DNA of 9,641 bases from Candidatus Gallibacteroides avistercoris (GTDB taxonomy: Bacteria; Bacteroidota; Bacteroidia; Bacteroidales; CHK158-818): positions 1 to 9,641 of the forward strand of contig DVNA01000208.1 of assembly GCA_018714665.1 (NCBI GenBank), written 5' to 3'. Under the pieces are notes generated by a model. That model was not told where the DNA came from. It searched no databases and saw only the letters and a program-made list of their open reading frames with translations. Both the position numbers and the translations under genes were made by a program. This document shows, piece by piece, positions 1 to 7,433 of this stretch (position 1 is the stretch's first letter; each line of letters opens with the position of its first letter).

Positions 1-2
1 AC

Positions 3-1190
3 ATGAACTATCAAATAGACGAAAACGGATTTTACGGAACCTTCGGCGGAGCATACATCCCCGAGATATTACACGGCTGTGTAGAGAACCTTCGCAACAA
101 CTACCTTCCAATCATGGAAAGCGACGATTTCAAACAGGAATACGACCAACTGTTGCGCGATTACGTGGGACGACCCTCTCCCCTTTACCTGGCTCAACGC
201 CTGTCAGAGCAATGCGGATGCAACGTATATCTGAAACGCGAGGACCTGAACCATACCGGAGCCCACAAGATAAACAACACCATCGGACAGATATTGCTGG
301 CCCGGCGTATGGGCAAACGGCGTATCATCGCAGAAACCGGCGCCGGACAACACGGCGTAGCTACGGCCACCGTCTGTGCCCTGATGAACATGGAATGTGT
401 AGTTTACATGGGTAAGACCGACGTGGAGCGGCAACACATCAACGTACAGAAGATGCAAATGCTGGGCGCTACCGTACGTCCGGTAACCTCGGGCAACAGG
501 ACACTCAAAGATGCCACCAACGAAGCCATCCGCGACTGGTGCTGCCACCCCTCCGACACCTTCTACATCATCGGCTCTACCGTAGGGCCCCATCCCTACC
601 CCGACATGGTAGCCCGGATGCAATCGGTCATCAGCCGCGAAATAAAACGGCAACTGGCAGAAAAGACAGGCCGCGACTACCCCGATTACCTGTTTGCCTG
701 CGTAGGAGGAGGCAGTAACGCCGCCGGTACCATCTACCACTATCTGAACAACGAGAAGGTAAAAATCGTACTGGCCGAGGCCGGAGGGAAAGGTATCGAC
801 ACCGGAATGTCGGCGGCCACCATCCACTTAGGGAGATTGGGCGTAATACACGGAAGCAAAACCCTCGTCATGCAAAACGAGGATGGACAGATTGAGGAAC
901 CCTACTCCATCTCCGCCGGATTGGACTATCCGGGTATCGGCCCGTTGCATGCCTACCTGGCCCAAACCAAACGGGCTACGGTACTGGCCATCAACGACGA
1001 CGAGGCACTCGAAGCGGCATTCAACCTGACCCGTACCGAAGGCATCATCCCCGCTCTCGAATCGGCACACGCACTGGGAGCGCTGAAAAAAACAAAGTTC
1101 AACCCGAGCGACGTAGTTGTCCTGACCGTATCAGGCCGAGGAGACAAAGATATAGAGACCTACATCAACGCACTAAAAAATAATCACTAA
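3..1190 (+). CDS. trpB: Tryptophan synthase beta chain
   Basis: This 395-residue protein is the PLP-dependent beta subunit of tryptophan synthase. It condenses indole, channelled from TrpA, with L-serine to give L-tryptophan in the cytoplasm. The PLP lysine is K89 in the motif HTGAHKIN. The catalytic glutamate is E111 in AETGAGQHG. The phosphate-binding loop GGGSNA spans 235-240, and S377 in VSGRGDKD contacts the cofactor ring. Length and motif spacing match the standard TrpB1 type; Salmonella numbering is K87, E109 and S377. The start is the ATG at position 3, and the N-terminus (YGTFGGAYIPE) is typical of complete TrpB proteins. It is the first visible gene of the trp operon, with trpE following after a single base. 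Only two bases precede the start, so promoter and leader are outside the window. Identification is secure. Confidence 0.98.
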   Translation: MNYQIDENGFYGTFGGAYIPEILHGCVENLRNNYLPIMESDDFKQEYDQLLRDYVGRPSPLYLAQRLSEQCGCNVYLKREDLNHTGAHKINNTIGQILLARRMGKRRIIAETGAGQHGVATATVCALMNMECVVYMGKTDVERQHINVQKMQMLGATVRPVTSGNRTLKDATNEAIRDWCCHPSDTFYIIGSTVGPHPYPDMVARMQSVISREIKRQLAEKTGRDYPDYLFACVGGGSNAAGTIYHYLNNEKVKIVLAEAGGKGIDTGMSAATIHLGRLGVIHGSKTLVMQNEDGQIEEPYSISAGLDYPGIGPLHAYLAQTKRATVLAINDDEALEAAFNLTRTEGIIPALESAHALGALKKTKFNPSDVVVLTVSGRGDKDIETYINALKNNH

Positions 1191-1191
1191 C

Positions 1192-2598
1192 ATGACACAC
1201 TATTCATTTCATACCGTCAGCAAACAGGTGCTGGGAGACCTGCACACCCCGGTAAGCATCTACCTGAAAGTACGCGATGTATATCCGCAATCGGCGCTGT
1301 TGGAGAGCTCCGACTACCACGCCGGCGAAAACTCCCTGTCGTACATTGCCCTCTGTCCGTTGGCCAGCATCGGCATCAACAGCGGAAAAGTTACCTCGAA
1401 ATTCCCCGGCAACCGGTGCGAGGAGGAGTTCCTGTCAGAAACTTTCTCGGTAGGCGATGCGCTGAACGGGTTCTTGAAACGGTTTACCGTTACGGGAGAA
1501 CAGGCCGGCGTTTGCGGACTGTTCGGCTATACCTCGTTCAACGCCGTAAGATATTTCGAGAACATCCCCGTTATCGAAAGCCACGACGACCGGAACGATG
1601 CCCCGGACATGCTCTATATTCTGTACAAATACACCCTGATATTCAATCACTTCAAAAACGAACTGACATTGGTAGAACTATTGTCCGAAGGCGAACACGA
1701 TCACCTGCACGAAATAGAGTCGCTCATAGGTAACCGGAACTTCGCTTCGTACAACTTCTCGCTGACGGGAAGCGTACACAGCTCGTTGACCGACGAAGAG
1801 CACAAAGCCAATATCCGCAAGGGGATTGCCCACTGCCTGCGGGGTGATGTCTTCCAGATCGTTCTCTCCCGCCGGTTCATCCAACCCTTTGCCGGCGACG
1901 ACTTCAAGGTTTACCGGGCACTCCGTTCCATCAACCCGTCGCCCTACCTCTTCTATTTCGATTTCGGCGGATTCCGTATTTTCGGATCCTCGCCCGAGAC
2001 CCACTGCAAGATAGAGAACCGACGCGCCTATATCGATCCCATTGCCGGGACAACCCGACGCACGGGGGATGCCCGCAAAGACAACGAACTGGCACAGGCG
2101 CTCCTCTCCGATCCCAAGGAAAACGCCGAACACGTCATGCTGGTCGATCTGGCGCGCAACGATTTAAGCCGCAACTGCCACGACGTAAAAGTAGAATTCT
2201 ACAAAGAGCCCCAATATTACAGCCACGTCATCCACCTGGTTTCGCGCGTAAGCGGAGAACTGGACGAGGGGGCCGACTCCATCCAGACTTTCATCGACAC
2301 CTTTCCGGCCGGTACGCTCAGCGGTGCACCCAAGGTACGGGCCATGCAACTGATCAGCGAAATAGAACCGCACAACCGGGGAGCATACGGCGGATGTATC
2401 GGGTTTATCGGCTTCAACGGCAACCTGAACCAGGCCATCACCATACGTACCTTCGTAAGCCGCAACAACGAGCTGTGGTTCCAGGCCGGAGGAGGTATCG
2501 TAGCCCGCAGCAACGACGAGTACGAACTGCAAGAGGTCAACAACAAACTGGGCGCCCTGAAAAAGGCGATAGACCTGGCCGTAACACTCAAAAACTAA
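1192..2598 (+). CDS. trpE: Anthranilate synthase component I
   Basis: TrpE converts chorismate plus ammonia, supplied by TrpG, to anthranilate and pyruvate, the first committed step of tryptophan synthesis. The protein has 468 residues. The N-terminal part carries the LLES motif (residues 36-39), which in characterised enzymes forms the L-tryptophan feedback site, so end-product inhibition is probably kept. The C-terminal chorismate-binding half shows IAGT (284-287), DLARND (319-324), PAGTLSGAPK (372-381), GAYGG (397-401) and QAGGGIVARS (431-440), all family hallmarks. PAGTLSGAPK together with the LLES site favours TrpE over the related PabB, and the operon context settles it. The ATG at 1192 lies one base after the trpB stop, which suggests translational coupling. 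The next gene, trpG, begins 29 bases after the stop. Confidence 0.98.
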   Translation: MTHYSFHTVSKQVLGDLHTPVSIYLKVRDVYPQSALLESSDYHAGENSLSYIALCPLASIGINSGKVTSKFPGNRCEEEFLSETFSVGDALNGFLKRFTVTGEQAGVCGLFGYTSFNAVRYFENIPVIESHDDRNDAPDMLYILYKYTLIFNHFKNELTLVELLSEGEHDHLHEIESLIGNRNFASYNFSLTGSVHSSLTDEEHKANIRKGIAHCLRGDVFQIVLSRRFIQPFAGDDFKVYRALRSINPSPYLFYFDFGGFRIFGSSPETHCKIENRRAYIDPIAGTTRRTGDARKDNELAQALLSDPKENAEHVMLVDLARNDLSRNCHDVKVEFYKEPQYYSHVIHLVSRVSGELDEGADSIQTFIDTFPAGTLSGAPKVRAMQLISEIEPHNRGAYGGCIGFIGFNGNLNQAITIRTFVSRNNELWFQAGGGIVARSNDEYELQEVNNKLGALKKAIDLAVTLKN

Positions 2599-2627
2599 TT
2601 CCTGTAACCCCTGTAAAAACAACTACG

Positions 2628-3197
2628 ATGAGCAAGATATTACTGTTTGACAATTACGACTCGTTTACATACAACCTGTTACACATCGTCAAAAAACTGG
2701 GATACACCGACGTGGAGGTATACCGGAATGACCGAATCTCCCTCGACGAGATAGAGCGGTTCGACAAAATCATCCTCTCGCCGGGCCCCGGCATCCCTCG
2801 GGAGGCAGGCATCCTGCTGCCGCTGATCAAACGGTACGCCCCCACGAAAAGTATCTTAGGGGTCTGCCTGGGACACCAGGCCATCGCCGAAGCCTTCGGC
2901 GGAACACTGATCAACCTCAAAGAGGTACACCACGGCGTCAGCTCCTTCATAACGGTTACGGCAGACGATTACCTGTTCGACGGCCTTCCCCGTTCGTTGG
3001 AAGTAGGGCGCTACCACTCCTGGATTGTCAATCCGGCAGGGCTCCCCTCCTGTTTACAGGTAACCTCGACAGACGAACAGGGCGAAATCATGTCGCTACG
3101 CCACACCTCTTACGACGTACACGGCATACAGTTTCATCCCGAATCGGTCTTAACCCCGCAAGGAGAGAGACTGCTGGCAAACTGGTTAAAACGATAA
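2628..3197 (+). CDS. trpG: Anthranilate synthase component II, glutamine amidotransferase
   Basis: TrpG is a class I glutamine amidotransferase of 189 residues. It hydrolyses glutamine and passes ammonia to TrpE. The Cys-His-Glu triad is visible as C80 in GVCLGHQ (78-84), with H170 and E172 in QFHPES. The oxyanion-loop motif SPGPG is at 51-55, and the N-terminal DNYDSFTYNL is diagnostic. The reading frame is open further upstream, to an ATG at 2394 inside trpE, but those 78 extra residues are only an out-of-frame reading of trpE, so the start is the ATG at 2628. Such subunits often also serve PabB in folate synthesis; whether this one is shared cannot be told here. It is a free-standing domain, not fused to TrpD as in E. 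coli. Confidence 0.98.
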   Translation: MSKILLFDNYDSFTYNLLHIVKKLGYTDVEVYRNDRISLDEIERFDKIILSPGPGIPREAGILLPLIKRYAPTKSILGVCLGHQAIAEAFGGTLINLKEVHHGVSSFITVTADDYLFDGLPRSLEVGRYHSWIVNPAGLPSCLQVTSTDEQGEIMSLRHTSYDVHGIQFHPESVLTPQGERLLANWLKR

Positions 3198-3252
3198 CCT
3201 CCTCAGGAATAACCCATAAATTCTCATTTTTCAACCTCAAACAAACCACTCG

Positions 3253-4248
3253 ATGAAAAATATACTGTACCGGCTTTTTGAACACCAATACCTCAGCCGG
3301 GAGGAATCGAAAGAGATACTGCGCAACATCGCCCTGGGACAATACAACCCCGAACAGATCGCCGCCCTGATCACCGTATTTCTGATGCGGAACATTTCGG
3401 TAGATGAGCTGATCGGTTTTCGCGATGCCCTGCTCGAAATGCGCGTCCCCGTGGACCTGTCAGCCTACGACCCCATCGACATCGTCGGCACAGGCGGCGA
3501 CGGAAAAAACACCTTCAACATCTCCACCGCATCGTGCTTTGTGGTGGCCGGAGCCGGATACAAGGTGGTAAAGCACGGCAACTACGGAGCTACATCGGTC
3601 AGCGGTGCCTCGAACGTCATCGAACAGCACGGCGTAAAATTCACCACCGACAGCAGCGTCCTGCACCGATCCATCGAACAGTGCAACATCGCCTACCTGC
3701 ACGCCCCGTTGTTCAACCCGGCTTTAAAAGCCGTTGCTGCGGTACGGAAGAACCTGGGAGTACGCACCTTCTTCAACATGTTGGGCCCGCTGGTCAATCC
3801 CGTCATCCCGCGCCGTCAGTTGCTGGGTGTGTACAACCTGGCGCTGGCCCGGCTCTACGGCTACACGTTCCAGCAAAACAACTGCCAATTTGCCGTAGTA
3901 CACAGCCTGGACGGCTACGACGAGATTTCGCTCACCTCCGAATTCAAGGTGTTGGGACAGAATAGCGAATCAATCTACACCCCCGAACAGCTCCACTTCA
4001 AACGTTGTCAGGAGGCCGATCTGAACGGAGGTAATACGCCCGAGGAGGCTGCCCGCATCTTCGACAACGTCCTGAACAACCGGGCTACCGAAGCGCAACG
4101 CAACTGTGTTATTGCCAACTCGGCTTTTGCTATTCAGGTGATAGAACCCGACAAAAAAATAGAAGAGTGCATCGCTATCGCAACCGAATCGCTCGATAGC
4201 GGACGGGCTCGTCAAACCCTCGAAAAGTTTATCGAAATCAACCAATAG
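3253..4248 (+). CDS. trpD: Anthranilate phosphoribosyltransferase
   Basis: TrpD transfers phosphoribose from PRPP to anthranilate, giving N-(5-phosphoribosyl)anthranilate. The protein has 331 residues, normal for an unfused enzyme. The PRPP-binding loop GTGGDGKNTFNIST is at 79-92, KHGN at 107-110, and the second anthranilate/PRPP contact region RTFFNMLGPLVNP at 171-183. The metal-binding acidic pair D223-E224 lies in DGYDEIS. The ATG at 3253 follows a 55-nt spacer, the longest in the operon, which shows no convincing promoter motif or strong hairpin, so the gene is probably read from the same transcript. The stop is two bases before the trpC start. Identification is secure. Confidence 0.98.
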   Translation: MKNILYRLFEHQYLSREESKEILRNIALGQYNPEQIAALITVFLMRNISVDELIGFRDALLEMRVPVDLSAYDPIDIVGTGGDGKNTFNISTASCFVVAGAGYKVVKHGNYGATSVSGASNVIEQHGVKFTTDSSVLHRSIEQCNIAYLHAPLFNPALKAVAAVRKNLGVRTFFNMLGPLVNPVIPRRQLLGVYNLALARLYGYTFQQNNCQFAVVHSLDGYDEISLTSEFKVLGQNSESIYTPEQLHFKRCQEADLNGGNTPEEAARIFDNVLNNRATEAQRNCVIANSAFAIQVIEPDKKIEECIAIATESLDSGRARQTLEKFIEINQ

Positions 4249-4250
4249 CC

Positions 4251-5042
4251 ATGGATATCTTAGAAACCATCATCGCCGCCAAACGTACGGAAGTGGCCCG
4301 GCAAAAAGAGGCTGTATCGAGCGAAATGTTACTGAAATCGGAACAGTTGCTGCGCCGTCCGCGTTCCATGTCGCAGGCTCTGGCAGAGAGCAGTACCGGT
4401 ATCATCGCCGAGTTCAAACGCCGTTCTCCCTCCAAAGGGGACATACACCCTCAGGCCCGGGTAGAAGAGATCGTCCCTCTATACGAACAGTCGGGAGCAT
4501 CGGCCATCTCCATCCTGACGGACGAACCCTTTTTCGGTGGCAGCCCGTCCGGCTTCTGCCGGGCCCGAAAGTTGGTAACCTGCCCGCTGCTACGCAAAGA
4601 GTTTATCATAGACGAGTACCAGATACTCCAATCACGGGCAATGGGTGCCGACGCCATCCTGCTGATAGCTGCCGCCCTGACCCGCGAAGCGTGCAGCCGG
4701 TTCGTACAACTCGCCCACGAGCTATCGTTGGAGGTACTGCTTGAAATACACGCCGAACCGGAGCTGGAATACCTCTCTTGCGGAGCCGACATGGTAGGGG
4801 TAAACAACCGGAACCTGGGGACGTTCGTAACCGAGGTAGAGAACTCGTTCCGGCTGGCCGGACAATTACCGGCCGACACCGTCCGGGTATCGGAGAGCGG
4901 CATCTCCTCACCCGAAACCGTTGTCCGTCTGCGACAGGTCGGATACCGTGGATTTCTCATGGGCGAGAACTTTATGAAAGAGCCCAATCCGGGAGCTGCA
5001 CTGCAACGATTCATCTCCAACCTAAACCAATCCCGGCCATGA
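4251..5042 (+). CDS. trpC: Indole-3-glycerol phosphate synthase
   Basis: This 263-residue TIM-barrel enzyme closes the indole ring by decarboxylating CdRP to indole-3-glycerol phosphate. Catalytic and binding residues line up with the family: E54 and K56 in IAEFKRRSPSKG, K116 in LLRKEFI, E165 in VLLEIH, N186 in VNNRNL, and S216 in SESGI, part of the phosphate-binding region. The enzyme is monofunctional; TrpF is a separate protein encoded next to it, unlike the enterobacterial TrpC-TrpF fusion. The ATG at 4251 is two bases after the trpD stop, and the TGA stop overlaps the trpF start as ATGA. Confidence 0.98.
   Translation: MDILETIIAAKRTEVARQKEAVSSEMLLKSEQLLRRPRSMSQALAESSTGIIAEFKRRSPSKGDIHPQARVEEIVPLYEQSGASAISILTDEPFFGGSPSGFCRARKLVTCPLLRKEFIIDEYQILQSRAMGADAILLIAAALTREACSRFVQLAHELSLEVLLEIHAEPELEYLSCGADMVGVNNRNLGTFVTEVENSFRLAGQLPADTVRVSESGISSPETVVRLRQVGYRGFLMGENFMKEPNPGAALQRFISNLNQSRP
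5039..5042 (+). promoter_or_regulatory. ATGA stop/start overlap, trpC-trpF
   Basis: The start codon of trpF (ATG, 5039-5041) overlaps the stop codon of trpC (TGA, 5040-5042). No clear Shine-Dalgarno sequence precedes it, so trpF is probably translated by ribosomes terminating on trpC, which would keep the two consecutive enzymes in balance. Coupling itself is inferred from the layout. Confidence 0.8.
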
Positions 5043-5650
5043 TTATCAAGGTATGCGGTATGCGCGAAGCCGAAAACATCCGCGCAGCAGATGCCCTGCC
5101 CATACAGATGATGGGATTTATCTTTTATCCCAAATCCACCCGGTATGTGGCCAAACGGCCCGAATATTTGCCCCGAAATGCCCGTCGGGTAGGCGTATTT
5201 GTTGATGAAGAGGCTAACCATATCCTCCGGATTGCAGAAGAATACGGATTAGACTACATCCAGCTGCACGGGCACGAATCGCCCGAACTTTGCCGACAGC
5301 TCACGGCAAACGGATTGGGCGTAATCAAAACCATATCCGTATCTGCGGCCGAGGATTTCGCACCGGCATCCCAGTACGAAAGCAGCTGCGCCTTTCTCCT
5401 GTTCGACACCCAGACACCGCAATACGGCGGCTCGGGGAAACCCTTCAACTGGGACCTGCTGCAACACTATCGCGGCGAAACCCCGTTCCTGTTAAGCGGA
5501 GGCATCTCGCCCCAAGACGCAGAACGAATCCAGAACCTCAGCCATCCCCGTTGGGCGGGCATCGACCTGAACAGCCGTTTCGAGAGTTCGCCCGGGCATA
5601 AAGAAATTAAACGTTTAAGCGACTTTATACATCGAATCAACCACCCCTAA
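5039..5650 (+). CDS. trpF: Phosphoribosylanthranilate isomerase
   Basis: TrpF performs the Amadori rearrangement of phosphoribosylanthranilate to CdRP, the substrate of TrpC. It is a single TIM-barrel domain of 203 residues. The general base C6 is in IKVCGM and the general acid D123 in LLFDTQ. The loop GGSGKPFNW (130-138) and the phosphate-binding stretch LLSGGI (151-156) plus GIDLNSRFESSPG (174-186) are as expected. The frame is open upstream from 4778 within trpC, but the conserved N-terminus begins at the ATG at 5039, which overlaps the trpC TGA by four bases, an arrangement typical of coupled translation. trpA follows 12 bases after the stop. Confidence 0.97.
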   Translation: MIIKVCGMREAENIRAADALPIQMMGFIFYPKSTRYVAKRPEYLPRNARRVGVFVDEEANHILRIAEEYGLDYIQLHGHESPELCRQLTANGLGVIKTISVSAAEDFAPASQYESSCAFLLFDTQTPQYGGSGKPFNWDLLQHYRGETPFLLSGGISPQDAERIQNLSHPRWAGIDLNSRFESSPGHKEIKRLSDFIHRINHP

Positions 5651-5662
5651 ACGAATCATACA

Positions 5663-6436
5663 ATGAACAGAATCAACCGTTTGTTTTCAGCAAAAAGACA
5701 GAACATCCTGTCAGTATATTTTACTGCCGGACATCCTACGTTGGAAAGCCCTGCTACCATTATCGGCGAATTACAGCAACAAGGTATCGACCTGATAGAA
5801 ATCGGCATCCCGTTTTCAGACCCCATGGCAGACGGCCCCGTCATTCAGGAAGCTGCTACCCGCGCCTTGCGAAACGGCATGACACTACGTAACCTGTTCG
5901 ACCAGTTAACCGGTATCCGCAACCAGGTAACCATCCCGCTTATCCTGATGGGTTACCTGAACCCCATCATGCAATACGGTTTTGAAAACTTTTGCCGGCA
6001 ATGTGCCGCTACGGGCATCGACGGCATGATTATCCCCGACCTGCCGTTTGCCGACTATATGCAGCACTACAAAGCCATAGCCGACCGTTACGACCTGCGT
6101 ATCATCATGCTGATCACCCCCGAAACCAGTGACGAACGCATCCGCCTTATCGACCAACATACCGACGGATTTATCTACATGGTATCGTCCGCCTCGACAA
6201 CCGGGGCCCAAAAAACGTTCGACGAGCAGAAACAGGCCTATTTCAAACACATCAACGGGATGAATCTCAAAAACCCGCGCCTGGTAGGGTTCGGCATCTC
6301 AAACAAGGCTACGTTCGAGGCGGCGTGCCAAAACGCCTCCGGAGCCATCATCGGCAGCCGTTTCGTGCAACTGCTCGAACAGAGCGATACCCCCCGACAA
6401 GCCGTATCCGAACTACTCGATGCGTTGAAAAAATAA
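5663..6436 (+). CDS. trpA: Tryptophan synthase alpha chain
   Basis: TrpA cleaves indole-3-glycerol phosphate to glyceraldehyde 3-phosphate and indole, which is channelled to TrpB in the alpha2-beta2 complex. The 257-residue TIM barrel carries the catalytic E46 in LIEIGIPFSDP and D57 in MADGP (Salmonella E49 and D60). The mobile loop 6 has STTGAQ (178-183), and the phosphate-binding ends are GFGIS (209-213) and GAIIGS (227-232). It is the last gene of the operon, five genes away from its partner trpB. The TAA stop at 6434-6436 sits inside an A-rich run that on the other strand is the T-tract of the opposing operon's terminator. Only 20 bases separate it from the stop of the convergent transporter gene. 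Confidence 0.98.
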   Translation: MNRINRLFSAKRQNILSVYFTAGHPTLESPATIIGELQQQGIDLIEIGIPFSDPMADGPVIQEAATRALRNGMTLRNLFDQLTGIRNQVTIPLILMGYLNPIMQYGFENFCRQCAATGIDGMIIPDLPFADYMQHYKAIADRYDLRIIMLITPETSDERIRLIDQHTDGFIYMVSSASTTGAQKTFDEQKQAYFKHINGMNLKNPRLVGFGISNKATFEAACQNASGAIIGSRFVQLLEQSDTPRQAVSELLDALKK

Positions 6437-6441
6437 AAAAA

Positions 6442-6471
6442 ATATCGAGGAGTTCTTTAACTCCTCGATAT
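6442..6471 (-). terminator. Rho-independent terminator of the leftward operon
   Basis: A perfect 13-bp stem (6442-6454 pairing with 6459-6471) closes a 4-base loop (6455-6458). On the minus strand the hairpin is followed at once by seven T, one A and six more T (6441 down to 6428), a textbook intrinsic terminator for the leftward genes. On the plus strand the hairpin is preceded by the A-tract but followed by CAAATAGATTCC, with no T-run, so it should end trpA transcripts poorly unless the hairpin alone pauses or stabilises the 3' end. The last codons and stop of the leftward transporter gene lie within the first arm and loop. Confidence 0.88.
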
Positions 6472-6816
6472 CAAATAGATTCCTATACAGATTGTAATAA
6501 TTCCCCATATTTTCATGGCGGATAAAGATTCTCCAAATAGATAATATCCAGCCAAAGCAACCAGGATATAACCGATACTAAGAAACGAATAGGCATAACT
6601 TACTTCTACCCGAGAAAGAACCACTATCCAAAGAATTACACTTACAGCATAACACAACAAGGTCATCCACAAATAGACATTGCTCATTAATGCTATAAGC
6701 TGAGAGTACGATATCGATGTTAAAGACAATCGTCCAATTTCAAGCATTCCCTTTTTTAAAAAAATCTGGGCAGCTGCATTTAAAGAAACACTAACTATAA
6801 TAATAAAAATATTCAC
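6457..6816 (-). CDS. Small four-helix SMR/EamA-type transporter, ArnE/ArnF-like candidate flippase subunit
   Basis: This 119-residue, very hydrophobic protein has four likely membrane helices at about 2-20, 47-68, 72-95 and 101-117, the layout of small multidrug resistance and half-size EamA proteins. The second half (SRVEVSYAYSFLSIGYIL, then YYLFGESLS at 91-99) is the conserved repeat of the drug/metabolite transporter superfamily and is closest, as I remember it, to ArnE/ArnF, which flip undecaprenyl-phosphate aminoarabinose across the inner membrane. An NxxxQxxLKKG-like element occupies 13-23. The charged residue central to drug-exporting EmrE (E14 in helix 1) is not present at that place, which argues against plain drug efflux. 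The start is a GTG at 6816-6814; no in-frame ATG exists between it and a stop at 6834-6832. It follows the phosphatase gene by 11 bases and is the last gene of its operon. A role in flipping a polyprenyl-linked sugar made by the upstream genes is inferred from context. Confidence 0.85.
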   Translation of the reverse strand: MNIFIIIVSVSLNAAAQIFLKKGMLEIGRLSLTSISYSQLIALMSNVYLWMTLLCYAVSVILWIVVLSRVEVSYAYSFLSIGYILVALAGYYLFGESLSAMKIWGIITICIGIYLISRS

Positions 6817-6827
6817 ACTAAATAGAT

Positions 6828-7433
6828 TTATTCAAAAAAATTCAGATATCCCTCATCTGCAAAAAGCAAAAGATCAAAATCCTCCTTACTATCCCCATAA
6901 GCGATTATGTTATATAAATCCCGATTATTCTTGATATCAGGATACGCCGACAACAACCTGTCCACCTTTTCTTTGCCATAACAATTATCGGATAGAAACA
7001 AGCCGGTGACCTGTCCATCGGGAGAGACCTCTATTTGAGTAGATAAAATATGCTGGATTCCCATTTGCCTGGCCCATGGAACAATCCAATTCTCAATAGA
7101 GGCACTGGCAATAACCACATCAACAGAATCCCTTACATACTCCTGAATCTGCAAAATTGCCTTTTCTCGACAAAAAGTCGGTATCTTCCTGGCAAAACGT
7201 TCACAAAAATCGTCAAACCTTCTAAGGGTCATATTCTTGAAAAAGTAACTGAAAACAACCTGTTTTGCGTAACTATTTTTTATTATACCCAGTTTATATA
7301 AAATCAATATTGGAGAAAGAAGTATAATCCCTCTAAAAAGAGCACCTCTCCCCTTCGCAAATTTTATAAACTCTATAAACGAATCTTTATTCGTAATTGT
7401 TCCATCAAAATCAAAAACAGCTATCTTTTTCAT
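6828..7433 (-). CDS. HAD-superfamily subfamily IB phosphatase
   Basis: The 201-residue protein carries all four haloacid-dehalogenase motifs: DFDGT (8-12, nucleophile D8 and acid/base D10), the serine of motif II in IASAS (S110), the lysine of motif III in YGKEKV (K154), and motif IV GDSKED (180-185, with D181 and D185). The order and spacing fit subfamily IB, the phosphoserine-phosphatase-like group. Between motifs I and II, residues 32-50 are strongly hydrophobic, so the cap may sit on the membrane. The chain ends about 16 residues after motif IV with ADEGYLNFFE, shorter than most serine phosphatases but, from memory, like the HAD proteins that accompany UbiA-type phosphoribosyltransferases. 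It likely removes the 5-phosphate from polyprenyl-phospho-phosphoribose; the phosphatase call is firm, the substrate is inferred. Its ATG overlaps the upstream gene's stop by four bases. Confidence 0.87.
   Translation of the reverse strand: MKKIAVFDFDGTITNKDSFIEFIKFAKGRGALFRGIILLSPILILYKLGIIKNSYAKQVVFSYFFKNMTLRRFDDFCERFARKIPTFCREKAILQIQEYVRDSVDVVIASASIENWIVPWARQMGIQHILSTQIEVSPDGQVTGLFLSDNCYGKEKVDRLLSAYPDIKNNRDLYNIIAYGDSKEDFDLLLFADEGYLNFFE
7430..7433 (-). promoter_or_regulatory. ATGA stop/start overlap, membrane protein to phosphatase
   Basis: On the minus strand the phosphatase ATG (7433-7431) overlaps the TGA of the preceding membrane-protein gene (7432-7430). There is no nearby ribosome-binding sequence. 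The layout implies coupled translation of the two products. Confidence 0.78.

Noticed and set aside
204..827. 207-codon open frame on the minus strand within trpB
   Set aside because: It lies wholly antisense to a conserved trpB gene, shows no recognisable domain, and is explained by the GC-rich codon pattern of trpB.
2601..2616. Two copies of CCTGTAA between trpE and trpG
   Set aside because: A 7-base repeat pair is too short to support a binding site without comparison to other genomes.
2394..2627. N-terminal extension of the trpG frame into trpE
   Set aside because: The 78 extra residues are an arginine- and glutamine-rich out-of-frame reading of trpE; the conserved TrpG start is the ATG at 2628.
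3207..3223. Possible small hairpin (GAAT/ATTC) followed by a T-run in the trpG-trpD spacer
   Set aside because: Only four AT-biased pairs with a 9-base loop; too weak to be an internal terminator or attenuator.
4778..5038. N-terminal extension of the trpF frame into trpC
   Set aside because: The conserved TrpF N-terminus starts at the ATG at 5039, and the upstream residues resemble no TrpF extension.
4451..5221. 256-codon open frame on the minus strand across trpC and trpF
   Set aside because: Antisense shadow of two secure genes; the sequence is low in recognisable motifs and rich in Ser/Arg/Pro as expected of a reverse reading.
7050..7301. 83-codon plus-strand open frame opposite the phosphatase gene
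   Set aside because: Antisense to a gene with all four HAD motifs, no motif of its own, and no promoter seen.
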